The notes beneath the pieces are model-generated. The model was not told the origin of the DNA. It did no database searches and was given only the letters and a program-made list of their open reading frames with translations. Positions 1 through 7,828 of a DNA stretch of 18,617 nucleotides are shown here, one piece after another. Position 1 is the stretch's first letter. Every line of letters starts with the position of its first letter. The position numbers and the translations under genes were made by a program. Origin of the DNA: Cyclostephanos tholiformis (Eukaryota; Bacillariophyta; Thalassiosirophyceae; Thalassiosirales; Thalassiosiraceae); contig JALLPB010000274.1 in assembly GCA_036939975.1 (NCBI GenBank), positions 1 through 18,617 on the forward strand. Reading direction: 5' to 3'.

Positions 1-80
1 ATCGGATTATATATAATCCGGATTACCCGATTATATATAATCGGGCGTGGATTATTTATAATCAAGATTATAAATATTCT
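1..80. repeat. Cluster of AT-rich palindromes built on GATTATA
   Basis: Positions 3-20 are a perfect 18-base palindrome (CGGATTATATATAATCCG). Positions 26-45 are a perfect 20-base palindrome (CCCGATTATATATAATCGGG). Positions 50-63 form an imperfect third palindrome with GATTAT and ATAATC arms around TT, and one further GATTATA follows at about 66-72. The cluster lies about 170-240 bases before the start of the Myb/HSF/MBD/CXC gene. It could be a binding site for a dimeric regulator, a cruciform-forming stretch, or the end of a repeat that continues outside the window. Function is not shown. Confidence 0.6.
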
Positions 81-240
81 GCGTAACATCTCTCGACCAC
101 AAACAACGTGAATATAAATTTGGATTTGATTTTTTCGCCGCGCCGCACAGTCGAGCGAGAGCGAAGACAACACGGGCACAATAATAATATATCCGCCCCC
201 ATCCTCGCCCTCTCCTCAACTCCCCCAAACATTGTAAACG

Positions 241-3200
241 ATGGAGCACCTGATAGCGGCCGCTATCGAGGAGATAGACGGCGGCGATGGCGACTTCGAT
301 TTTTACCGCGCGACGTCGTCGTCGATGGCTGATGTCGAGAACGAGGAGGACGAGTACGAGGAAGTCGACGTCGGTATTCCCCCGTCCTCCTCGCGGCGCG
401 TCGATGACGATAGCCCTCGTCTCGATCGTCCCCACGATGACCGTCCATCGAGCCCCGCCGCATCGACCTCCCCGACGAACGACGTCGCGCCCGACGGGGG
501 GGACGGAGACGCCCCGTCGTCGTCGGTCGTATTCGCATTCGCCTCGCCGCCTCCGCCGCCTCCGCCTCCGCCGCCGCCGTCGTGGCAGTCGACGTTCCGC
601 CAAATACTCGACTTCTACGATCTGGGCCACGCGCGGTATCCTCCCCGATTGGCGAGTTGGATCGAGTCTCAGAGGCGCCGGTACGGACCGTACCGCTCTC
701 ACGTCGTCGATGACGGAGGTGGGGGGGGAGGAGGAATGGTGCGAGGGGGGAGGATGATGGTACGAATGGGCATCGCGCATCACAGGATTAGGCAGCTCGA
801 TTCGATCGGGATCGATTGGTCCGGACGATGCGTCGCGAGGAGGCGTAGCGTCGACGATGGACGGAGATCGGGGGAGGAGGAGGAGGAGGAGGAGGAGGAG
901 GAGGTGGAGGAGAACGACCACGAAGATGAAGACGAACATGACGACGACGATTCAGGAGATGATGCGGTCCGAAGACCTCGAAGGCAGAAGAAGAAAACGA
1001 AGAGCCGAGGCTCTCCCGTCCATCCGCGCGTATTCCTACCGCCCTCTTCGTGGAGTCGCCAAGGAGGAGGACGAGGAGGAGGAGGAGGAGAAAAGAGGAG
1101 GATGGGAGGGAGGGGGGAGCATCGTCCTCGTGATCCGCGTCCGATGTCGCTCGCAAACGACGACGACGACGCCGACGAAGAAGAAGAAGACGACGACGTA
1201 GACGTAGACAAAGAAGACGCGGACGGTGAGGGCGTGCTACGCATCGTCAGACTTCGTGGAAATGCCCGCGGCAAGCCGTGGACGGCCGAGGAGGACGAGG
1301 CGATACGTCGACTACGCGTGCGATTCGGGGGCAATCGTTGGTCGAAGATCGCGAGAGAATTCGACAACGGTCGGACGGACAACGACGTCAAGAACAGGTG
1401 GGCGAGCCTCGAGAGGTCGAGGAAGAGGAGGAGGATGGTCGGCCGATCGGAGAGGGGGGATTGGATGGAGACGGCATCGAGGCGAGGGGGGGGGACGGAC
1501 GAGGATGAGGAGGATTGGGACGAGGCGACTCGCGATGATGGCGACGAAAAAAATGAGGACGTTGACGAGAAGGAGGATGCGGAGGAGGAGCGGGAGGATG
1601 GAGGAGACGAAAATGATTGCGTCGCCGTTGGCGATGACGAGTTGGATGAGGAACGAGGAAAGTCGATCAAAGGCGGACGACCTCGCGGGCGTTCGTCGGA
1701 GGCGGCTGTGTGGACTCCCGGTACAAACCTGGGAAGGAGGACATTCCCCGAGACTCTATTCAAACTAGTCGACGAGTGCACTTCGTTTGAGCCGCACGTG
1801 TTGGGATGGGTTCCGGACGGCACGGCGTTCGAGGTTAGGGACGTCGACCTCCTCCCAAATATATTGAGGCGGTACTTTCGTCATGGAAACTATTCGTCGC
1901 TGGCCCGGATGCTCTACCTGTACGGTTTCAAAAAGTACAACTCTGGGGGATGGAAGGGACCTGGTACGTTCCAGCATCCGCATTTCGCGCGGTCGAGCAC
2001 GCGAGAGTCTCTCGTCGCGCTCGTGACCAAGGATGGGATCGCGACCCCTACGACCCCTGCCCCCTCCTCGGCCGATCCGCCATCGCGGACGTTTTCGTTG
2101 ACAATGCGGGGGGAGAAATCAACGGCGTCGTTGAGGCCCGCAGATGATGCGCAAAATCCGAGGTCAGGCGGGCCTGGGTGCGATGTCCCGGGATTAATTC
2201 CCTCCGTCGAGGCGGGCGTAGTCGGCTCGGACGCCCTGGGGGGGCATGCGTCATCCTCAACGAAACTAGACCATTCGGGCGCATCCCATCCCTGGCTCTT
2301 GTTCGATTTTCCGACGAATGCTCCCATATTTTCATCGCGATTGTCGATCGACGAGGTTCGGACATCAGCGCAACATGCGAATACACTGTCCGGGGATCCC
2401 CATCTAGAGTCGACACGTCCTCCCGATGGAAAGAACGAATCCGACGATGATGCGAGGGATATAAGAGTAAAGCTTGCTCCGCCTTTAACAGAACTTGCAC
2501 CCGGGCAATGCCCTCACTGGAATCTAGGTGCGTATGCCACCATCAGTAACGTCCAGTATTTCAAGTCCGACATAGGCAAATATTGGATAGAACAAATCGT
2601 TCCTAGGAAGACGCTCAAGGCCGGTGGACCCCCGTCGGACAAGTACTTTCTCAGTCCTAGCGGATTGCGCTTTCGAAGCATGTTGGAGGTGAACAGGTAC
2701 TTGGTTTCGTGCGATTCCAAGTCCAAAGAGGAATACGACGACAAAGACTTGAGCATTTGTGAAAACGACGGTGAGGTTGGATCGATTGCGTCGGATTCCG
2801 AAGAGGAGAGAAGTAAGCCGTGGGGACATGAGGACGACCAGCTCAACCCATGCATGTGCAAGAAATCCAGATGTTTGAAGCTATATTGCGAATGCTTCAA
2901 CAAGGGGAGGTTTTGCACTGCCGATTGCTACTGCGTCAATTGCCGCAACAAGCCCCGGCACGATGCCGAGCGAAGTATAGCCGTCAACGAAATCTTGATT
3001 AGGAATCCCGACGCCTTTAAGCCAAGGGCAAAAACGACGATAGAGTGCAAGTGCAGGAGATCGGCGTGTCTAAAGAAGTATTGCGATTGCTTTTCGCATG
3101 GAGTGTATTGTAGTGCGACTTGTCGCTGCAAGGGCTGCGAGAATGTCGATCCAGAGAAAGTAGTGGTGCGGAAACGAGCAAAGCGAGAGTCCGATCGTCG

Positions 3201-3771
3201 TTATCAGATTGCCCAGGCACCCTCCGTTCAAGCTTCTGACGATATTGTATCAAACATCGATGCAATGGGCGGAGCTGCTGCCGGCGTTAAATCTGAATGG
3301 AAACCGAGCGAGAAGAAGGACGCATCTATGAATAATCTCAACAACGCAAGCGAATCGACTTTTCATTGCCCCAAATGCTCGAAGATTTTACATTTCGCTT
3401 TCGCTAAAACTGCGAGTGCGAGCTTCAGCAGGCACCTGAAGGCATGTGGGAGGGATCGGGAGACTTCGGGCAGTACCAATGTCATTAAAGGAGTGAAGGA
3501 AGCTCGGGTGACTTCTGAGAGAGTGCTGAGGGCGGCCCGGATGGTCGCACCACCGAATGCTACTCCATCGCCGTCGGAAGCTGAGGAGGGCTGTCGTCGT
3601 CAAAAGTCTGTCATGGCTCCAGACCGAACGGTAACATTTCATTGCCTCCATTGCACGAAAGATTTCACCTACATCAACTCCAAAACTTCCGCGGCGAGCT
3701 TTGCCAATCACACACGGTCATGCGCTTTGAAGTACGGGAAGCAGAGGATTTACGATGATGGCATTGGATAG
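241..3771 (+). CDS. Multi-domain chromatin/transcription regulator: Myb + HSF-type + MBD-like + twin CXC + two C2HC fingers
   Basis: This is a single-exon gene of 1176 residues. The ATG at 241 is the first in frame after an in-frame TAA at 235-237. Residues 1-340 are low complexity, with a proline run near 105-115, a glutamate run near 212-222 and basic KKK patches. A single Myb/SANT repeat spans about 344-392, with tryptophans 347, 367 and 387 at 20-residue steps and an R3-like TDNDVKNRW. An HSF-type winged helix spans about 500-585. It keeps the LP...YF.H.N..S core and YGFKK, but the usual SFVRQLN is SLARMLY. An MBD-like domain spans about 778-823. Twin CXC motifs lie at 871-901 and 936-966, joined by the RNPDAFKPR linker typical of tesmin/TSO1/LIN54 proteins. 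Two fingers (C1043, C1046, H1065, C1069 and C1135, C1138, H1157, C1161) share the pattern C-x2-C-x18-H-x3-C. The acidic tracts suggest a nuclear chromatin protein. No HSF coiled-coil trimerisation region is visible. The domain calls are strong; the target genes are unknown. Confidence 0.9.
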   Translation: MEHLIAAAIEEIDGGDGDFDFYRATSSSMADVENEEDEYEEVDVGIPPSSSRRVDDDSPRLDRPHDDRPSSPAASTSPTNDVAPDGGDGDAPSSSVVFAFASPPPPPPPPPPPSWQSTFRQILDFYDLGHARYPPRLASWIESQRRRYGPYRSHVVDDGGGGGGGMVRGGRMMVRMGIAHHRIRQLDSIGIDWSGRCVARRRSVDDGRRSGEEEEEEEEEEVEENDHEDEDEHDDDDSGDDAVRRPRRQKKKTKSRGSPVHPRVFLPPSSWSRQGGGRGGGGGEKRRMGGRGEHRPRDPRPMSLANDDDDADEEEEDDDVDVDKEDADGEGVLRIVRLRGNARGKPWTAEEDEAIRRLRVRFGGNRWSKIAREFDNGRTDNDVKNRWASLERSRKRRRMVGRSERGDWMETASRRGGGTDEDEEDWDEATRDDGDEKNEDVDEKEDAEEEREDGGDENDCVAVGDDELDEERGKSIKGGRPRGRSSEAAVWTPGTNLGRRTFPETLFKLVDECTSFEPHVLGWVPDGTAFEVRDVDLLPNILRRYFRHGNYSSLARMLYLYGFKKYNSGGWKGPGTFQHPHFARSSTRESLVALVTKDGIATPTTPAPSSADPPSRTFSLTMRGEKSTASLRPADDAQNPRSGGPGCDVPGLIPSVEAGVVGSDALGGHASSSTKLDHSGASHPWLLFDFPTNAPIFSSRLSIDEVRTSAQHANTLSGDPHLESTRPPDGKNESDDDARDIRVKLAPPLTELAPGQCPHWNLGAYATISNVQYFKSDIGKYWIEQIVPRKTLKAGGPPSDKYFLSPSGLRFRSMLEVNRYLVSCDSKSKEEYDDKDLSICENDGEVGSIASDSEEERSKPWGHEDDQLNPCMCKKSRCLKLYCECFNKGRFCTADCYCVNCRNKPRHDAERSIAVNEILIRNPDAFKPRAKTTIECKCRRSACLKKYCDCFSHGVYCSATCRCKGCENVDPEKVVVRKRAKRESDRRYQIAQAPSVQASDDIVSNIDAMGGAAAGVKSEWKPSEKKDASMNNLNNASESTFHCPKCSKILHFAFAKTASASFSRHLKACGRDRETSGSTNVIKGVKEARVTSERVLRAARMVAPPNATPSPSEAEEGCRRQKSVMAPDRTVTFHCLHCTKDFTYINSKTSAASFANHTRSCALKYGKQRIYDDGIG
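547..587 (+). repeat. CCG/CCT trinucleotide repeat encoding polyproline
   Basis: A run of proline codons (CCG, CCT, CCC) inside the N-terminal disordered part of the Myb/HSF gene. It encodes about eleven prolines in a row. It is part of the coding sequence and is likely to vary in length between strains. Confidence 0.7.
873..904 (+). repeat. GGA/GAG trinucleotide repeat encoding polyglutamate
   Basis: A near-perfect GAG repeat inside the Myb/HSF gene that encodes an unbroken glutamate run in the acidic linker. On the opposite strand it gives long false open frames rich in serine and proline. It is likely to be length-polymorphic. Confidence 0.75.
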
Positions 3772-4764
3772 AGATCGGAGGGAAATTGCTCTATAAGATT
3801 AGACTCATGTTGGCAAGGAATTTTGACCAGTTACAATGAGGCTACTAAGTACAATATTGCCCACCGATTAATGTCGTTCATATTGTGTAGAAGAGGTGTG
3901 TATCTAGTCAGCAATACCATAACAAACGACGGCACTTAGAGACGTGTTTACTAGTCTACATATTATTTCTTGTCGCCTCTTCCCAGATACCTACTTTATC
4001 ATAATATGAACTCTTAGGTAAGCGCATGGGCGTTGGGGACATTTGTCGATGCTTGTGACATCAGTCTATGAAAAAGATTGACATTGTAAATTGGAAAAGG
4101 TTATATTCAACGTACAATTGAATGATTGTTAGCTATATCTTACATCGCTGTCTCTTTGTCGCCTTCTGCTTTATTGCACTGTTATCATTTTCGTCATGTC
4201 CGTGACCTTAATCTCGACTCATATCTCATTGTGGCCATCATCGCCATCAGTTAGAAGTAGGACAGAACACGCAGTACAATATCATTGTTCGGGATGGCTA
4301 GTTAGTTTCAACAACATGAGAGACCTTCAGTCAAAAAAAATTTCATATGATAGAGGTATGATGGCAAGCTTGGAACTACTAGGTATTTCATTCGTCAAAG
4401 GTAGTAATAATAAAACTGTATTTCCGTGCGTGATTCGAGGGGGGGAGAGAGCGTCGTCTGTCTTTCACACCTTTTTTCCTCGCCAACTACCTAGGTAGGT
4501 CTCTCTACTCATCATCTCATCTCTCGGCCTCGCGCGAGTTCTCACACATCGACGATCGTCTCCTCCACACCGCACAGAAGGCAGGAGGGGGGTGGGGTTG
4601 GGGGGGGGGTAGTATCGCCTCGAGCGAGAGGCGGGGAAGTGGAGATAGCAGACGGTTCGCGGAGGGCGGGGGGGGGGGGGGGGGGCGGGGGGCGTCGATG
4701 ATAACGACGTTCAACATCACATCTCTCTCGTGCCGCACGAACGCATAATATATCATCCAATATC
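3772..4764. other. Intergenic region between the Myb/HSF/MBD/CXC gene and the F-box gene
   Basis: About 990 bases between two same-strand genes. The first 650 or so are AT-richer with no convincing gene. An open frame of 100 codons at 4196-4498 lacks recognisable features and is probably chance. An AATAAA lies at 4409-4414, rather far (about 640 bases) from the upstream stop. From about 4430 the + strand becomes G-rich with CT-rich patches, consistent with the promoter or 5' untranslated region of the downstream gene. No tRNA or other RNA gene was seen. Confidence 0.6.
4587..4692 (+). repeat. Poly-G runs with G-quadruplex potential
   Basis: Positions 4587-4592, 4594-4597 and 4600-4609 are G runs of 6, 4 and 10 separated by one or two bases. 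Positions 4668-4685 are 18 consecutive G, followed after one C by six more (4687-4692). They lie 70-180 bases before the F-box gene start. Such runs can form G-quadruplexes, and they are also prone to length errors in sequencing, so the exact length should not be trusted. Confidence 0.7.
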
Positions 4765-7712
4765 ATGAGCGGCGCGAATCTCGATTCCAACCAACAACGC
4801 GCATCGTGCGGCACATCATCGAGGGTTCTCGCCACTACCGCTCGTCCTCCTCATCGACGACGACGACGACCACGACGACTACGAATTGGTGGCGGTGGTG
4901 GTGGTGGTGGTGATGATGATGGCGACGACATCTCGAAACGCGCAAATGAGCTCCGTCGAGACATCGAGCGTTCGTTCGCACCCCCGATCGACATGGCCGG
5001 CGGCGAAGTCGTCGACGACGACGACGACGACGACGATGCCACGAGGAGGAGGAGGAGGAGGAGGAGAGAGCTCATCATCGCGAGTGCGAAATCTTGGATC
5101 GAACGGGTCGTCTACTCGATATCGCGCGACGACGACGACGACGACGCGCCGCCGTCGCCGTCTTCGTCGATATCGTCGAGCGTCGCCGCGGGGTCGGAGA
5201 AACGCGATGACGATCACGTTATTTCGGCGGCGACGGACGCATTCGCCTCGTTACTACGCGCGTTGGACGATGCGGACGTCGAGAACTTAATATATCTCTC
5301 GCGTAATCGACGTCGTGGTGGTGGTGGTGGTGGTGGTGGTGGTGGTGGTGGAGGTGTCCACGATGATGCGGGCGAGGGAACCATCGATCGTACAAGGGCA
5401 CGACCGAGCGTCGTCGTTCCCTCCCCCCTCGCATCATCGTGGAAACGACGAGTCGTACTCCCGTCCAAGGATGTGCGCTCGAGCGACGTGGTCCGAGCGA
5501 TGCACGACGATGCGGAAGAATTCGTCGTCGATATCGACGACGACGACCACGACGTGGATCGCTTGCCGGAATTTTACCTCAGCAACAATGATCGAGCCAA
5601 ACGCGCCAGGCGATCGCGCACGATGACGACGTTGCGGCGCGGTCACTGCTCCATGATGGGCACATCGATGAGGGCGGCGATGAATGTGCGCGTGCCGCCG
5701 CCGATGGCCGTGCCGTACGACGGGACGATCGTCGATTCGGGAATTATCATCACCACCACCACCCTGTCGATCGATGCGTCGGATCTGCGTAGGCATATAT
5801 ACCAACGATTGGCATCGCTCGATGCTGCCGTTTTCGAATTCACGATATATCGAGACAAATGCGATGGCGTCGATGGCGATAATCGTATAGGCGGCTCCGT
5901 CATCGGTGAGGAACTCCAATCGACGATCGAAACGATGACGTCCTCTCTCCTCCGTCGCATCGAGGCGCATCCGACATCCCCCTCCATGCGCCTATCGGCC
6001 TTGATTGCATTAGATTCCGTTCGCGACGTGAGGCTGAGGGAACGTGCATTCGACTGCATCCTAGGGGAGCTCTTGGACGCGAACACTCGGCCGTCATTGG
6101 AATTTCACGCCGAGATTCTATCCGAAAGCCGAACCTACGAGGACCCCCCGATGTTGCTGCGCGCTCTGAACGGGCTGATGAGGAAAGCCCTGGGTGCGCA
6201 CAGTTCGCACGATGGCACGCCCACGATTCTCAGGGTGGGGTTGTCGAAAGTACTCGTTCGTCGTCAGAACGTACTCGCCATTTTCAACCGAGATTCGATC
6301 GGAAATTCTCCGCCATTCAAGGGAGATATAGACGACTACAATCGTTTATGCGACCGCATGTCAGTCCGATTCGGCTCGGTATCGAATTGGATTTTACCAA
6401 CTATGGAAGCAGACGAGAGAGAACGCTCGATCTCCGCCCTACAGGCCGTTGGTATCTTGTCATTCTTCTGTTGCGATGATGTCAATCACGACGATACGTT
6501 GCATTCGCCTCTGAAAATGGAAGAGTACCGTATCCATTCATCGTTGCGGTCGACCCTCGTGAGAATGGGGCCGTCGGATGCATTCGATCGGATTTTGTCC
6601 CATCCCAAATCATATGATCGAATCATTCGAACATCATACCCTTCGCATACCTCAGCAAAAGCGGTCGTTGTTAGTCCATTATCAAGTGCCACCGATGACG
6701 TGCTCATCGCCATATTTTCATTTTTGGGTTTTCGTTCTCTCGCTCGTGCGTCGACCTGCTGCGTATCATGGAAGCGAGCTGGCGATGCGCCAATTCTTTG
6801 GAGTGCACTTTACTTCAGGAAGTATTATAAGGCGATGTTCGAGGAGGAATTGTTGGAATCAGAGGGAGTCTCAATAGACGGTGACATTATGAGGAAGTTC
6901 ATCCCGAAAAATAGTGCAGCAGAGCGGCAACAAGTCGCTGCATCGAAGCGAGATCATGACTGGAAGCGCATCTTCTCGACTAAGTACGCAACTGATAAAC
7001 GATGCAAGGCGAAATCATGCATCATTGTCGGGTGCCAGCATGTGAGTCGCCGATCTACTCAAACTCACATGAAACGGTGAGTCACGAACCTAATTTATTC
7101 TCCTGTCTTTGTTCTCGCATCTCTCACACAAATCCTCATTCGTTCTTCAGCCACATGTCTGCGGCGCGAGCACAAAGGAAGAAATGTAATGATTACGTGG
7201 CATTGAAGGAAAGGTTGCAAAATCGTTGTGGACTAGTAACGGACCTTCAGAACTCGACACTGAAAGCATCAGCCGATTTCCAACCTGAAATTCCATTCAG
7301 AGGGCCCGAGGGTGTATTGAGGCACCTAGTCTTCCCTTATCTCGACTACCGCGATTTGACTAAACCAATCTGCAAACTTTGGACGCGACTGGCAGGATAC
7401 GATACACTCTGGAAAGCATTGTATGTTCACCACTTTGGCGGGACATCCGTCCAATTGTCGAATATAGGTCCACATGATTGGAAGCTGAATTTCCGTTCTA
7501 CTCTTTTGGCGAACTGTAGTGTTCGGGGTCTAACGAACAAATTTGGCTGGCCTCTTCGTGTTTGCCCGGCTATTGGTTGTAACAAAGTCCTATACAGTGA
7601 ATTTGAACGCGACTTCCATCAGCTGAAGCACAAGGAAAAGTTTATATTGGACGAGGTGAAACGATTGAAGAAATTCCAGCAAGACCAACCGACCAAAGCG
7701 AAATTTAACTAA
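4765..7712 (+). CDS. F-box protein with two F-box plus C2H2-finger modules (two exons)
   Basis: Exons 4765-7076 and 7151-7712 join to a 957-residue protein. The ATG at 4765 is the first in frame after TAA at 4702-4704. The N-terminal 280 or so residues are low complexity (Arg, Gly and Asp runs from trinucleotide repeats). F-box 1 covers about 643-688 (DDVLIAIFSFLGFRSLARAS then SWKRAGDAPILWSALYFRKY). It is followed by HDWK at about 731-734 and a C2H2 finger: C752, C757, H768, H772. F-box 2 covers about 822-866 (GVLRHLVFPYLDYRDLT, LWTRLAGYDTLWKALYVHHF). It is followed by another HDWK and a second finger: C909, C914, H927, H931. The module is therefore duplicated. F-box proteins usually link a substrate to an SCF ubiquitin ligase through Skp1. 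The fingers may bind substrate, nucleic acid or protein. The substrate is unknown. Unspliced, the first frame would stop at 7080. Confidence 0.85.
5316..5349 (+). repeat. GGT trinucleotide repeat encoding polyglycine
   Basis: A run of GGT codons inside the N-terminal disordered part of the F-box gene, encoding about fourteen glycines. Related GGT/GAC repeats occur at about 4890-4920 and 5010-5035 and encode glycine and aspartate runs. Confidence 0.7.
7077..7150 (+). other. Spliceosomal intron, 74 bases, phase 2
   Basis: The donor GTGAGT starts at 7077. The acceptor TTCTTCAG ends at 7150 after a pyrimidine-rich stretch. Splicing joins codon fragment CG to C (arginine 771) and continues in the frame HMSAARAQRKK. 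This completes the H-x3-H half of the first C2H2 finger (H768 and H772), which is strong support for the junction. If retained, the donor itself supplies an in-frame TGA (7078-7080). Confidence 0.85.
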
Positions 7713-7805
7713 TATTGAATCCGCACATCCATCGTGCGACACATTTTTTGCTCCGTATCGTTCTATGATATCTAACTTAGGCGACAAGTTCTAACCCATG
7801 GATGC

Positions 7806-7811
7806 AATAAA
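7806..7811 (+). terminator. Possible polyadenylation signal for the F-box gene
   Basis: An AATAAA hexamer lies about 94 bases after the F-box stop codon. It falls between two convergent genes whose stop codons are only 116 bases apart, so the 3' untranslated regions probably overlap. Confidence 0.35.
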
Positions 7812-7828
7812 TATTTAAGAACTAAACT

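Noticed and set aside
1..80. Rho-independent terminator or bacterial operator
   Set aside because: The window is clearly eukaryotic, the stems are AT-rich without a loop, and no T-run follows.
780..1823. 347-codon open frame on the minus strand
   Set aside because: It is the Ser/Pro-rich antisense shadow of the acidic trinucleotide-repeat region of the Myb/HSF gene, and shows no domain.
4196..4498. 100-codon open frame on the plus strand in the intergenic region
   Set aside because: No recognisable domain, no supporting context, and a composition like the surrounding non-coding DNA.
5434..5970. 178-codon minus-strand open frame
   Set aside because: Antisense shadow of the Asp/Arg-rich part of the F-box gene.
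7002..7150. Start of a separate gene at 7002 before the second F-box
   Set aside because: Splicing 7076 to 7151 rebuilds a C2H2 finger and joins two homologous modules, so the 7002-7150 part is out-of-frame exon and intron.
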